Positions 9,601-17,847 of a DNA stretch of 64,000 nt are shown piece after piece. How positions within the stretch are numbered: the stretch's first letter is position 1; each line of letters starts with the position of its first letter. Origin of the DNA: Clostridiales bacterium (GTDB lineage: Bacteria; Bacillota; Clostridia; Lachnospirales; Lachnospiraceae). The translations under genes and the position numbers were made by a program. Location of the stretch: assembly GCA_023663185.1 (NCBI GenBank), contig JAMPHY010000016.1:1-64000 (forward strand), written 5' to 3'. The notes under the pieces were generated by a model that saw only the letters and a list, made by a program, of their open reading frames with translations, searched no databases and was not told the DNA's origin.

Positions 9601-10199
9601 AATACCTGTTCATTAATGGCGTCAATTTTTTCCTGCCTGATAATGACATTGACGCTCTCTTCCACCAAACCGACAGCGCTTGCCGAAGCGACGCCCTCGA
9701 TGCTTTCCAGTTCAGGGATAACGGTATTCTGCGTCATTTCGCTGACCTCGGCTTCCGTCATATCTACGCCGCCGACCGCGGCAATCATAACCGGAAGCAT
9801 ATCAGGATTAAGCTTCATAATAATAGGATTTCCTACCGAATCGTCCCAATATCCTTTAATCTGGTCCAAATTTTCCCTAATTTCCAACGAAGCGCCGTTC
9901 ATATCGGTTGATTGTGAAAATTCCAAAATTACCATCGAATAGTTCTCACTTGAAACGGAACTGATACTTTCAATGTTACTGACCGTCGCCATCGACGCTT
10001 CTACCGGCTTGGTAACTACCATTTCTACGGTTTCAGGGCTGGCGCCCGGATATGTCGTCATAACTATTACATATGGCAGACTTATGCTTGGAAGCAAGTC
10101 CATCGACATCTTAGTAAATGAAACAACTCCGAGAACAATCGCAAGAATCACCGCTACCAGAATCGTATACGGCTTTTTAACGCTGAATTTTCCCAACAT
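6660..10199 (-). CDS. RND-family (HAE1-type) efflux transporter permease with inserted coiled coil
   Basis: 1179 residues, longer than the usual 1020-1050. It is a proton-driven membrane exporter of the AcrB/SwrC type. It has the duplicated RND layout: TM1 at about 12-30, a large porter loop, TM2-6, then a second loop and TM8-12. The TM4 stretch GVGMLVDNSIVVIENIYR carries the Asp needed for proton relay. The odd part is residues about 205-345, a heptad-rich, Gln/Glu/Leu-rich coiled coil inserted in the first periplasmic-side loop. No membrane-fusion or outer-membrane partner gene adjoins it, as expected for a Gram-positive cell. The RBS GGGAG precedes the ATG by 7 bases. Substrate unknown; SwrC-like lipopeptide or drug export is only a family-based guess. 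Confidence 0.92.
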   Translation of the reverse strand: MLGKFSVKKPYTILVAVILAIVLGVVSFTKMSMDLLPSISLPYVIVMTTYPGASPETVEMVVTKPVEASMATVSNIESISSVSSENYSMVILEFSQSTDMNGASLEIRENLDQIKGYWDDSVGNPIIMKLNPDMLPVMIAAVGGVDMTEAEVSEMTQNTVIPELESIEGVASASAVGLVEESVNVIIRQEKIDAINEQVFGYIDESMEDAVQELADARQQVTDGQTELDNAKTELESNREKLESSQRELNSRRKELEESRRQLEEGKAFMTEEAYAAADEQLKEGETQLAAGQRQINSALSQLNDGEEQLSDSSTQLDDALQQVIDGETQLEEARENAYEQADMSGILTVDTVKSLLAAQNFSMPAGYVTEEGMDYLVRVGDKPEDIESLKKMPILNPEMDGVDIITLEDVADVFMTDNSGEIYANVNGEPGILITLQKQTGYSTGDVSDKILDKFEELKEEREDLILITLMDQGIYIDLVMDSIINNVLFGAILAVLILILFLKDWRPTAVVACSIPISLITAIVCMYFSGVTLNVISLSGLALGVGMLVDNSIVVIENIYRMRHEGRSAKEAAIEGAREVSGAIIASTLTTVCVFLPIVFTEGITRQLFSDMGLTIGYALLASLIVAMTVVPAMGAGVLANVKPKKEGKAFGGLLKIYEKVLSLSLKYKPLVLLIALGLLVLSIMAAFSKGIAFMPDMDSTQMSMTLTMPKDTPLAQTGEVTDSIIDKIKEVEDVVDVGAMASSSSLGMLSGGGSATNETSIYISLSEDKKRSNEEIAAQINADIADILAQNQAEGSIETSTMDMSALGGSGITIQIKGRDIDTLQNVAKDIAAIVEGVEGTADVSDGLEESTGELRIIIDRDKAIEHGLMVAQVFAQLQPKLAEATSATTFETDVKEYSVYVKNAEDMELTRELVKDLMIERTKQDGTKEEVKLSDIAEFEVTQAPKSINRSEQSRYVSVSAAVADGYNIGFVSEDVKAAIKNYNMPAGYSYTMSGENEMITEAMDQVYLMLILAVIFMYLIMVSQFQSLLSPFIILFTIPLAFTGGFLGLFITGSEVSVIALIGFVMLSGIIVNNGIVLVDYINQLRASGMEKREAIITAGKTRMRPVMMTALTTILALSTMAFSNDMGADMSKPMSVVTIGGLVYGTLLTLIVIPCIYDIFIRGKKGKAEVEEV

Positions 10200-10287
10200 A
10201 TATACTCTCCCTTTCCTTTCTTATTTTTCATTATCAATTAATATTCTTTGTTTCTCTTATCCACTTATTTACAAAAAAACGCATATT

Positions 10288-10328
10288 AAAAGTATATTGA
10301 GAAATTTCTTTTCTGACAATATACTTTT
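10288..10328. promoter_or_regulatory. Inverted repeat upstream of the RND gene: operator or second terminator
   Basis: The perfect 12-base arms AAAAGTATATTG and CAATATACTTTT are separated by 17 bases and lie about 90-130 bases before the RND start. T-rich sequence on the plus-strand side would let it act as a terminator in that direction. The spacing and place also fit a regulator binding site. The sequence does not decide between these. Confidence 0.45.
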
Positions 10329-10395
10329 AGTTTTTTTATACTTTTTAATATTTTTTTTATAAAATTTATATCAAATACAATATCGGTTATAAAGT

Positions 10396-10429
10396 AAAAA
10401 AGACAGTCTTTAAAGTTACTGTCTTTTTT
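10396..10429 (-). terminator. Terminator of the ftsH operon
   Basis: Perfect arms AAAAAAGACAGT and ACTGTCTTTTTT around a 10-base loop. The T-run works on both strands. It lies about 155 bases after the ftsH stop. Confidence 0.85.
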
Positions 10430-10583
10430 AGAGAAGGTATTTCTTTCTTATGGGGTATAGCAAAAACTATATAATGTATTGGGGGTTACAAGTGTATATT
10501 AGCATACCCCTAATACTGCCGCAATACCTAGTATCCACAAATATTACAAATTAGACAGCGCTTTTTTGTACAAATTGCACAAA

Positions 10584-12395
10584 TTATTCAAATAACTCCT
10601 CAAACTCAGTCCTGCTTATCCGTTCTTTCTCAAGCAGCAGCTCCGCACACCTATGAAGAACGTCCTCATGCTCCATTATAATCTCTTTTGCCTTTTTATA
10701 GCAATCGTCAATAATAGATTTAACTTCCTTATCTATTTCACCGGAAACAATCTCGCTATGGTTCTTGGCATGCGCCAAATCTCTTCCGATAAATACTTCA
10801 TCATCGTCATCATCATAATTTATTACGCCGATATTGTCAGACATTCCGTATCTAGTAACCATTCTGCGCGCCACTTTGGTTGCCTTCTTTATATCGCTCG
10901 AAGCTCCCGTCGTGATATCGTCGAAAATAATTTCCTCCGCTATACGTCCGCCAAGCGACACCATAATCTCTTCTATCATTCTGCCTTTTGTCAAGAACAT
11001 CTCGTCCTTCTCAGGAAGCGGCATGGTATAGCCTGCTGCCCCGATACCAGTAGGAATAATAGATACTGTATACACAGGTCCTACATTCGGAAGGAGATGG
11101 AATAAAATCGCATGTCCGGACTCATGGTACGCCGTAATTTTTTTCTCCTTATCAGATATAACGCGGCTCTTTTTCTCGCCTCCGATACCGACCTTGATAA
11201 ACGCCTTCTTGATATCCTCCTGCTTTATAAATACTCTTCTCTCCATCGCCGCATTGATTGCCGCTTCATTCAGAAGATTTTCCAAGTCAGCTCCGGTAAA
11301 TCCCGCCGTTGTCTGCGCTATCTGTTCCAGATTAACGTCTTCTGCCAGCGGCTTATTTCTGGCGTGAAGCCTGAGTATTGACCTTCTGCCGCCCACATCA
11401 GGCGAGGCTACGCTGATTTTCCTATCGAAACGCCCCGGTCTTAAAATCGCTGGATCCAGAATATCTACACGGTTAGTCGCCGCTAATACAATAATTCCTT
11501 CATTTGTGCCGAAGCCGTCCATCTCTACCAATAACTGATTTAACGTCTGCTCCCGCTCGTCATGACCGCCGCCCATTCCGGCTCCCCTGCGCCTCGCGAC
11601 TGCGTCTATCTCATCTATAAATATTATACACGGCGCATGTCTTTTCGCCTCTGCAAACATATCACGCACACGCGACGCACCGACGCCGACAAACATTTCT
11701 ACGAAATCCGAACCGGAAATACTGAAAAACGGTACGCGCGCTTCTCCGGCAATCGCCTTAGCAAGTAACGTCTTACCTGTACCCGGCGCGCCCTCTAACA
11801 ATACTCCCTTAGGGATTCTGGCACCGACTTTAGTAAATTTACCGGGTTCTCTAAGAAATTCTACGATTTCCTCCAGTTCTTCTTTTTCCTCCCTTAGTCC
11901 AGCAACATCGTCAAGCGTAATTTTGTTATCGCCCATCGAAAGCCTGGCGCGGCTCCTGCCGAAGTTCATCATCTTGCCGTTACTGTTATTGGCATTATTC
12001 TGGGAGTTGAACATCACAAAGAAGAAAACGCATATTGTCGTAACAAGCAGTATCGGAAACACACTGTTAAGAAACCAGTTTTCCTCCTGCACTTCCTCTA
12101 TTGTAGGTTCTATGCCGTGCTCCCTTATGAAACTCTCTATTTCGGAAACGTCTGTCACATAAAGGGTTTTCTCTTCTCCGCTCTTTAACGTAATCTCCAC
12201 GGCGCCTGTCGGTGCAGCCCGGTTCGGACTGATTTTCACCATCGCCACATTACCTTCTGTCATCTGTGTCTCAAAAGCGCTTCTTGTATAGCCGTCCGCC
12301 GGCTCGTTCCATGTACTAATCCATATAGTTAAAATAAGAAGCCCGATAATAAGGAAAAAATAAAAATAATAACTTTTAGTGTTGTTTCTGTTCAA
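10584..12395 (-). CDS. ftsH: ATP-dependent zinc metalloprotease FtsH
   Basis: 603 residues. It is a membrane-anchored AAA+ protease that degrades misfolded membrane proteins and regulatory proteins. There are two N-terminal TM segments (about 11-28 and 110-128) with a small extracytoplasmic domain between them. The AAA domain has Walker A GAPGTGKT (202-209) and the DEID Walker B (261-264). The protease has zinc ligands HESGH (424-428) and Asp501. The start codon is TTG, chosen because AGAGGT lies 5 bases upstream and no ATG fits. It is the last gene of the spoIIE-tilS-hpt-ftsH series, an order conserved in Firmicutes. Confidence 0.97.
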   Translation of the reverse strand: MNRNNTKSYYFYFFLIIGLLILTIWISTWNEPADGYTRSAFETQMTEGNVAMVKISPNRAAPTGAVEITLKSGEEKTLYVTDVSEIESFIREHGIEPTIEEVQEENWFLNSVFPILLVTTICVFFFVMFNSQNNANNSNGKMMNFGRSRARLSMGDNKITLDDVAGLREEKEELEEIVEFLREPGKFTKVGARIPKGVLLEGAPGTGKTLLAKAIAGEARVPFFSISGSDFVEMFVGVGASRVRDMFAEAKRHAPCIIFIDEIDAVARRRGAGMGGGHDEREQTLNQLLVEMDGFGTNEGIIVLAATNRVDILDPAILRPGRFDRKISVASPDVGGRRSILRLHARNKPLAEDVNLEQIAQTTAGFTGADLENLLNEAAINAAMERRVFIKQEDIKKAFIKVGIGGEKKSRVISDKEKKITAYHESGHAILFHLLPNVGPVYTVSIIPTGIGAAGYTMPLPEKDEMFLTKGRMIEEIMVSLGGRIAEEIIFDDITTGASSDIKKATKVARRMVTRYGMSDNIGVINYDDDDDEVFIGRDLAHAKNHSEIVSGEIDKEVKSIIDDCYKKAKEIIMEHEDVLHRCAELLLEKERISRTEFEELFE

Positions 12396-12438
12396 AATGT
12401 ACCTCTTTCTGTGTAATTATATATGAATAAATTACATA

Positions 12439-12963
12439 TCAATCAAATTTCACAATTCCGATATATGGAAGATTCCTGTATTTCTGGTCGTAGTCCATGC
12501 CATATCCTACCACAAACTCGTCCGGAATCTGAAAACCTGTATAGTCCGCCTTCACATCAACCACTCTGCGCTCCGGCTTATCAAGCAACGAACATAATTT
12601 CACTTCTGCTGCGCCCCTGCCTTTTAACAGCTCCAGCAAATAACTTATCGTTCTGCCCGTATCAACTATATCCTCTACAACCAGAACATTCCTATTTTCC
12701 AGCGGTTCGTCTAAATCCTTTATTATCTTAACGACTCCGCTTGATTCAGTGCTTCCGCCGTAGCTGGATACAGACATAAAATCCATAGACACGGGAACCG
12801 TTATTCTTTTGGCAAGCTCGCACATAAAAAAGCTTCCGCCTTTTAAAATACATACCAGATGTATGCTTTTACCCGCATAATCCTTACTAATCTGCTCCCC
12901 TATCTCTCTGATACGGGCGTTTACTTCTTCCTCAGACAACATAATCTCTACTCGTTCAGCCAT
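12439..12963 (-). CDS. hpt: Hypoxanthine phosphoribosyltransferase
   Basis: 174 residues, full length. It salvages hypoxanthine (and guanine) to IMP/GMP with PRPP in the cytoplasm. The PRPP-binding motif VEDIVDTGRT is at about 96-105; the loop KGG at 41-43 is also conserved. The ATG lies 8 bases inside the end of tilS, so the two genes are probably translationally coupled. Confidence 0.96.
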   Translation of the reverse strand: MAERVEIMLSEEEVNARIREIGEQISKDYAGKSIHLVCILKGGSFFMCELAKRITVPVSMDFMSVSSYGGSTESSGVVKIIKDLDEPLENRNVLVVEDIVDTGRTISYLLELLKGRGAAEVKLCSLLDKPERRVVDVKADYTGFQIPDEFVVGYGMDYDQKYRNLPYIGIVKFD

Positions 12964-14440
12964 TTGTTTCCTCCTTTAACCGCACCTGTAAGATACGTTT
13001 CGTATTTTCGTCCACCTTATAGAACTGGCTTATACGGTATCCCGGTATCCATAGGACATGTTCACCGTCCGCCAGTAAATAGATGCGCTCGCGCTGCATC
13101 TTTGGAATTTTCTCATTTATCATGTATTCTTTTACGGATTTTTTTTGAAATGAGCCATTTATAGTAAGATAATCCCCTGCTTTTCGGGTTCTTAACAATA
13201 ATGCCCTAGTTATTTTATCACAATCAAACCATTTCGTATATCTTTTTTGCGGAATAATTTTACCATTTTTGCTAAAAAACTCATCTGCACTCAAATATTG
13301 AAAGGAAAAAACGCCCGTTTCCGCAACCGTTATCTCTCCCGGTACGGTAACTGAAAATGCCGGATACTCCGCTATATCCACCCCGCTTCGTATAATAAGT
13401 CTGTCATATTCTTTATACGCTCTTAATCCATATGGAAGAGCAAGCTCTTTACTGCCGTCCTTATCCGTAAGCTTAAGCAACGCTTCAATATGCTTATTTG
13501 TAATATCTTTTCTGTGCGGCGTCAACTGCTCCATACATCTTAACAGCACCGTTTTCTGTATGTATTGGTCATTTCTATGAAAAGCGGATAAATCCAGTAT
13601 AAGCCCCTTATCTGTCTCTGCCGCGCATTCTTCATAAGCTTCCTTTGTAAGCTTCTGCACAAACGCTTCCGTTTCTGCCAGAATATCCGCCGTATATGCC
13701 AGATGTTCAGTGACATTCTTACATATCTGTTCTTCCGCAAAAGGAATTATATGATGCCTGATACGATTTCGAGTATAATCGTCATCATCGTTCGTGCTGT
13801 CTGTACAAAATTTAATTCCCTTTGCTAACAAATATTCTTCTATTTCAACCCTATCCAAACATAACAACGGTCTGATAACATTCTCCCGCACAGGTCTGAT
13901 ACTTCCAAGCCCTTTAAGCCCGCTGCCTCTAAAGAGATTAAATAGCAAGGTCTCCGCTCTGTCGTTATTGTTATGCGCAACCGCTATTTTGTACGTACAT
14001 TCGGGCGCTGCGCTCTCTGCAGCCTCCACCCCGACATCTTCAAACGCTTTATAACACAGCAATCGCCCCGCCTCTTCAAACGCCTTATAACGTAGCAATC
14101 GCCCCGCCTCTTCCTGCGAAAGTCCATTTTCAACCGCATACCCTTTCATATCAACTTCTTTTAAAAAAAACAGAACTCCCAGCTCATCGCACAACTGCCT
14201 CACATAATCCGCGTCCTGCCCTGCCGCTTCACGTACTCCATGATTTACATGCACAGCACTCAACCTGAAATCTATGTTCTTTTGCAGTTCCCTCAACATA
14301 ACAAGCAGACACACCGAATCCGCTCCACCCGACACCCCCGCCACAACAAAGTCGCCTGCGGTAATCATCTTATACTCGTCTATATACCTTTTTACTCTCA
14401 CATAAATATCTTTCGTTCTCTCTTTCATTGCAACAATCAT
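12956..14440 (-). CDS. tilS: tRNA(Ile)-lysidine synthetase TilS
   Basis: 494 residues. It attaches lysine to C34 of tRNA-Ile(CAU) so that it reads AUA; this is essential. The PP-loop SGGADS is at 37-42; the C-terminal substrate-binding domains follow. The start may be the ATG at 14440 or the one at 14428; the GAGG is too close to the first and rather far from the second. Oddity: residues about 113-140 hold a direct repeat, EEAGRLLRYKAF / EEAGRLLCYKAF, from a 36-base tandem duplication (14038-14109) in the N-terminal catalytic domain. Confidence 0.95.
   Translation of the reverse strand: MIVAMKERTKDIYVRVKRYIDEYKMITAGDFVVAGVSGGADSVCLLVMLRELQKNIDFRLSAVHVNHGVREAAGQDADYVRQLCDELGVLFFLKEVDMKGYAVENGLSQEEAGRLLRYKAFEEAGRLLCYKAFEDVGVEAAESAAPECTYKIAVAHNNNDRAETLLFNLFRGSGLKGLGSIRPVRENVIRPLLCLDRVEIEEYLLAKGIKFCTDSTNDDDDYTRNRIRHHIIPFAEEQICKNVTEHLAYTADILAETEAFVQKLTKEAYEECAAETDKGLILDLSAFHRNDQYIQKTVLLRCMEQLTPHRKDITNKHIEALLKLTDKDGSKELALPYGLRAYKEYDRLIIRSGVDIAEYPAFSVTVPGEITVAETGVFSFQYLSADEFFSKNGKIIPQKRYTKWFDCDKITRALLLRTRKAGDYLTINGSFQKKSVKEYMINEKIPKMQRERIYLLADGEHVLWIPGYRISQFYKVDENTKRILQVRLKEETNG
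14038..14109. repeat. 36-base tandem duplication inside tilS
   Basis: The units 14038-14073 and 14074-14109 differ at only three positions, keep frame and add 12 residues. The few differences suggest a fairly recent event. Confidence 0.92.
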
Positions 14441-14490
14441 ACCTCTTCACATATAAATCCTTAAACATTCCAGACCTGTCAATTGCGCAT

Positions 14491-15681
14491 CTACTTCCAC
14501 ACCCCAATAACCAGCACCGTCATATCGTCCCTCACATGCCCCTTGCTCTCCCTGATACAATACCCAAGTATCTGATTTGCAATCTCGTCAGGATTCGCTG
14601 TAGACATTCTCCCTATAATCTCCGGAAGAAATTCTTCCCCCGCGCCTTGAGCGGCAGCGTCCGTCACGCCGTCTGAAAGCATTATAACATAATCGCCGTC
14701 CTGAAGCTGTCTGTGCATTACCTCAGGCTCTATCTGCCCGAAAACCCCTAACGGCAGATTTTGCGCCGAAAGCTTGTCCACCATATAGCCGTGCTTAACA
14801 TAGGTACATGCAGCTCCTGCCTTGATAAAATCGCAGTTTCCGGTATAAAGATTCATTTCACAGATATCCAGCGTGGACATATCCTGTTCCTGCTCACGTG
14901 CCGCCATTGCTCCGTTGACTATCTGAACCGCCATTTCATTACTGAAGCCGGCTTCCAGAAACCTCTCCATCATATCTATAACTTTAGCGGACTCCTCGCA
15001 GGCGTTCTCACCTGAACCCATACCGTCTGATAAAATCGCAGCCACCCTACCCCGCTCTGTCTCAAAAAAAGAATAATTATCCCCCGAAACCTTCTCCGTC
15101 TCTTTTACCGCTTTGGCAAAGCCCGTCAGAATATAAAACGCCGGCTCCTCCCTAAAATGATATGTATTCCATTCCTTTGCCATAAACAACAGTTCATTTT
15201 TAGACGGCTTAATCCGGATATTCATTTCTGCGGAAAGCATATCCGCTATGTCCGCCACGGTAATGCTCCTAAACCGCTGAGGCTTCATCATAAGTCCCAG
15301 CTCCAGATACCCGTCGTCATTTTCCACAATAAAAATTCTTTTTAAAACTATGCCTTCGTCCTTCAAAATACGCGCAAACCTCTTATACCTTCGCGCTCCC
15401 ATCGGACGATAACGGTAAGTCTCCTGCGCCACGTCAGACATGATAAAAGCCATCTCTTTTAAATGCTCTGCCATCAGTCCGTTATTTTCATAGATTTTTT
15501 TCTTCCACAGATATTCCTGCCTGTCTTCTCCTTCGCTGCAAATCTCGTTTAATTCTTCCTCATTATCAAACAACTCCGCCAAATCCCTAAAAGATTCCGC
15601 ATAACCTAAAAGCTTGCGTCTGCCATATTCCGGTATCATGGTTATCACGCTGTCAGCTTTTCTATCCGTCTGCCTTTTCAT
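14491..15681 (-). CDS. SpoIIE-family PP2C-type phosphatase lacking the membrane domain
   Basis: 396 residues. The C-terminal half is a PP2C/SpoIIE phosphatase with metal-binding motifs ILSDGMGSGENA and VIMLSDGVTDA. In sporulating cells SpoIIE dephosphorylates SpoIIAA and so activates sigma-F in the forespore. Full SpoIIE is about 800 residues with some ten N-terminal TM helices; here no TM segment exists, and only about 180 bases separate this start from divIC. The start is well supported (GAGGGAGG upstream of the ATG). So this is either a shortened SpoIIE or a soluble SpoIIE-like phosphatase occupying its normal place between divIC and tilS. Confidence 0.88.
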   Translation of the reverse strand: MKRQTDRKADSVITMIPEYGRRKLLGYAESFRDLAELFDNEEELNEICSEGEDRQEYLWKKKIYENNGLMAEHLKEMAFIMSDVAQETYRYRPMGARRYKRFARILKDEGIVLKRIFIVENDDGYLELGLMMKPQRFRSITVADIADMLSAEMNIRIKPSKNELLFMAKEWNTYHFREEPAFYILTGFAKAVKETEKVSGDNYSFFETERGRVAAILSDGMGSGENACEESAKVIDMMERFLEAGFSNEMAVQIVNGAMAAREQEQDMSTLDICEMNLYTGNCDFIKAGAACTYVKHGYMVDKLSAQNLPLGVFGQIEPEVMHRQLQDGDYVIMLSDGVTDAAAQGAGEEFLPEIIGRMSTANPDEIANQILGYCIRESKGHVRDDMTVLVIGVWK

Positions 15682-15721
15682 ATCACAATATGCCTCCCTC
15701 TACGCATAACATTCGCAATTA

Positions 15722-15765
15722 ATAACTGCGAAACTTATAACAGCAGCTAACGGTTTCGCAATTAT
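15722..15765. promoter_or_regulatory. Inverted repeat upstream of the SpoIIE-type gene
   Basis: The arms ATAACTGCGAAAC and GTTTCGCAATTAT pair with one mismatch around an 18-base loop, in the divIC-spoIIE gap. It could be a terminator-like or regulatory hairpin; there is no clear T-run. Confidence 0.4.
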
Positions 15766-15864
15766 CTGACCTATAATCAATATATGTGAGGGTTGTCCAT
15801 ATTATTCTTATTCTATAAATCAAAAAGCAGATTCAGTATACGTATTCCACGCTCTTAAACCTGC

Positions 15865-16170
15865 TTATTTTTCATCTTTAAATAGAATTTCTCCTTCATA
15901 CACCAGACCGAGTCTGTCCTTGGCAATTTCCTCAACATACTTCTTGGTCTGCGTATATTTTCCATATTCTTCTATTGCTTCGGTCCGAGCTTCTTCTTCG
16001 GCAATTTCCTGCATTAATGCCGCTTCCTTCTGTTTATAGACATCTATCTTAGCCCGAAGCTCTACGTTTTTAATTGTTATCACCACTAACATCATTAAAA
16101 CGACTATCGTTACCAAAACCATACCCGTCCTGTTTTGACGTTTCTTTCGGTATGCTGCCTTCCTTGCCAT
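15865..16170 (-). CDS. divIC: Septum formation initiator, DivIC/FtsB family
   Basis: 101 residues. It is a small bitopic division protein that links the early and late divisome (with FtsL and DivIB). A basic N-terminus, one TM segment (about 18-35), then a coiled coil (about 38-75) give the classic DivIC shape. It sits between yabQ and spoIIE, its usual place in Clostridia. GGAG lies upstream of the ATG. Confidence 0.9.
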   Translation of the reverse strand: MARKAAYRKKRQNRTGMVLVTIVVLMMLVVITIKNVELRAKIDVYKQKEAALMQEIAEEEARTEAIEEYGKYTQTKKYVEEIAKDRLGLVYEGEILFKDEK

Positions 16171-16184
16171 TATATTTCTCCAAT

Positions 16185-16673
16185 CTATCGTTTACATAAA
16201 ACAATTTTAACCATTTTTATGCAAACCGTCAACCTATTTTTTATGAAATTTTGACATTTTCTTAATTTTTTTCTAAAAATTCCGGCTAATTTCCTGAATT
16301 TTTTGAACAGCCAGCTAAGCGGTTTTACAATGATTTGTAGGATTTTGAGCAGCACCCACATTATCTTGTATATACATGTTGACATAATATTTACAAACCA
16401 TTTGCTTACCAGCCATTTATAACATATCATACCGAGCATGGCTCCTATTACTGTAAACCACCTGAGGATTCCGTTATTTTCCCGATAAAGCATATAAAAG
16501 ACTCCAATACCGCAGGCTATCCAGAAAACAAAATCCTCGAACGATATCCATAAAGTTCCGTGCTTTATCAATTTTCGTATAATCAAAAACCAATCATATA
16601 CGAAGGTAATAATAACGCCCATGACAACCGAATGTAGAAAAAAGACAACCTCTTTAACAATATCCTGACTCAT
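16185..16673 (-). CDS. yabQ: Spore cortex biosynthesis protein YabQ
   Basis: 162 residues. It is a membrane protein needed in Bacillus for spore cortex formation. Several hydrophobic helices fill the first 110 residues, and the C-terminus is very basic. The RBS AGGTGG lies 3 bases before the ATG and just after the yabP stop, so yabP-yabQ is an operon. The call rests on size, topology and position next to yabP. Confidence 0.85.
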   Translation of the reverse strand: MSQDIVKEVVFFLHSVVMGVIITFVYDWFLIIRKLIKHGTLWISFEDFVFWIACGIGVFYMLYRENNGILRWFTVIGAMLGMICYKWLVSKWFVNIMSTCIYKIMWVLLKILQIIVKPLSWLFKKFRKLAGIFRKKLRKCQNFIKNRLTVCIKMVKIVLCKR

Positions 16674-16680
16674 ACGCCAC

Positions 16681-16971
16681 CTACTTAAACAGTCTTGCCA
16701 GCAAAGATTCCCCTTTAGCGTTATATCCGGCGCTTTCCGAATAGGTGAAGCTGTCTATTCTGCCGTCTATGTCCACTTCTCCTTTGTCTAACGACAGTCT
16801 GCTTACATGCAGCTCATTTCCTTTTATCATCAACATTCCTTGTTCGGTCTCTAACAAAATCTCATTGACGTCAAACGATAGCACGTCATTTACGCCGCTT
16901 ATAGTACATGTCCTTCTATTAGTGAGCATGAGTTTATGCGTCTTTTTATTTATGCTGTTTAAATCCTCCAT
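16681..16971 (-). CDS. yabP: Sporulation protein YabP
   Basis: 96 residues of the YabP/YqfC family, which is mostly beta structure. The typical start HKLMLTNRRTCTISGVNDV and the motif VLSFDVNEI are present. It is required for normal spore morphology in Bacillus and is expressed in the mother cell. The RBS GGGAGG is close to the ATG. Confidence 0.92.
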   Translation of the reverse strand: MEDLNSINKKTHKLMLTNRRTCTISGVNDVLSFDVNEILLETEQGMLMIKGNELHVSRLSLDKGEVDIDGRIDSFTYSESAGYNAKGESLLARLFK

Positions 16972-17054
16972 ACATACCTCCCTTATTTCCTTCCAGTTTA
17001 AATGTATGCATGGTGGCTTCCGATTATTCGGATAAATAGCTGCGGCAGTCTTAT

Positions 17055-17297
17055 TTATGTCAGATAGCGGAATAATTCTTTCGCTTCCTCTTTACGCACA
17101 GTCTCCTGTACTGATAAAACTTCCACTTTTACCTCTTTATTGCCAAACTGAATTAAGATAATATCCCCCTCTTTAACATTGGTTGACGCCTTCGCGGGTT
17201 TATCATTGATAAAAACCCTGCCTGCGTCGCATGCCTCATTAGCTACGGTACGCCTCTTAATTAAACGCGATACCTTCAAATATTTATCCAATCTCAT
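17055..17297 (-). CDS. S4-domain RNA-binding protein (RqcP/YabO/HslR type)
   Basis: 80 residues made almost wholly of one S4 domain (MRLDKYLKVSRLIKRRTVAN, then VFINDKPAKAS). The Bacillus homologue next to yabP acts in ribosome-associated quality control with RqcH. The RBS GGGAGG precedes the ATG. The position before yabP-yabQ-divIC matches the Firmicute order. Confidence 0.9.
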   Translation of the reverse strand: MRLDKYLKVSRLIKRRTVANEACDAGRVFINDKPAKASTNVKEGDIILIQFGNKEVKVEVLSVQETVRKEEAKELFRYLT

Positions 17298-17348
17298 CTT
17301 TGCTTCCCTCCCGTTATTCCTGCTTCGCTATAATAATTATAGAAAGAA

Positions 17349-17394
17349 AAAACCTGTATTATGCGGACAACTATGTGACGCACATACAGGTTTT
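17349..17394 (-). terminator. Terminator of the HU gene
   Basis: Arms AAAACCTGTA and TACAGGTTTT, with T-runs on both sides, lie 25 bases after the HU stop on the minus strand. Confidence 0.8.
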
Positions 17395-17418
17395 CTTTTC
17401 TGGTTTTGTTAAATCAGA

Positions 17419-17691
17419 TTAGTTAAGAGAATCCTTTAAAGCTTTACCTGCTTTAAATTTAGGTACTGTAGAAGCCGGAATCTTCATAACTGCGCCGCTC
17501 TGAGGATTTCTTCCCTCTCTTGCAGCTCTCTTTGATACTTCAAAAGTACCAAAACCAACTAACTGTACCTTTCCGCCCTTCTTCAATTCGCCAGCAACAA
17601 CATCTGTAAATGCTTTTAATGCCTTCTCTGTATCCTTCTTGGATAACCCTGCCTGATCAGCCATAGCTGCTACTAATTCTGCCTTATTCAT
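17419..17691 (-). CDS. hup: HU-family DNA-binding protein
   Basis: 90 residues. It is the histone-like nucleoid protein that bends DNA. The family signature GFGTFEVSKRAAREGRNPQSG lies in the C-terminal half. I start at the ATG giving MNKAEL because GAGGAGG lies 7 bases upstream; a longer frame exists but lacks an RBS. It has its own strong promoter and terminator, as expected for an abundant protein. Confidence 0.97.
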   Translation of the reverse strand: MNKAELVAAMADQAGLSKKDTEKALKAFTDVVAGELKKGGKVQLVGFGTFEVSKRAAREGRNPQSGAVMKIPASTVPKFKAGKALKDSLN

Positions 17692-17754
17692 TTTAGTTCC
17701 TCCTCTTAATGAGATTCGTTTTTTGAAGTTTCTCTTTTGAAACATCTATATACA

Positions 17755-17783
17755 TTTATATATGGTTTTGGGCTTTATGTCAA
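17755..17783 (-). promoter_or_regulatory. Sigma-A type promoter of the HU gene
   Basis: On the minus strand there is a perfect -35 TTGACA (17778-17783), a 17-base spacer, and -10 TATAAA (17755-17760). Confidence 0.85.
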
Positions 17784-17847
17784 GGTAAAAATACTACTTT
17801 TTATGCTTTTTTCGTTATATTTTTTTCATTTTACTGAATTTCGCCTA

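Larger units (their letters stand above)
10200..10583. other. Gene-free stretch between ftsH and the RND gene
   Basis: No coding region seen. It holds the ftsH terminator (10396-10429), a perfect 12-base-arm inverted repeat (10288-10328) and a weaker GGGGTAT / ATACCCC pairing (10452-10458 with 10504-10510). The RND promoter must lie here, but I see no convincing -35/-10 pair. Confidence 0.6.

Noticed and set aside
9400-9942. 180-codon open frame on the plus strand opposite the RND coiled coil
   Set aside because: Ser/Leu-rich product with no RBS; it is the antisense shadow of the repetitive coiled-coil codons.
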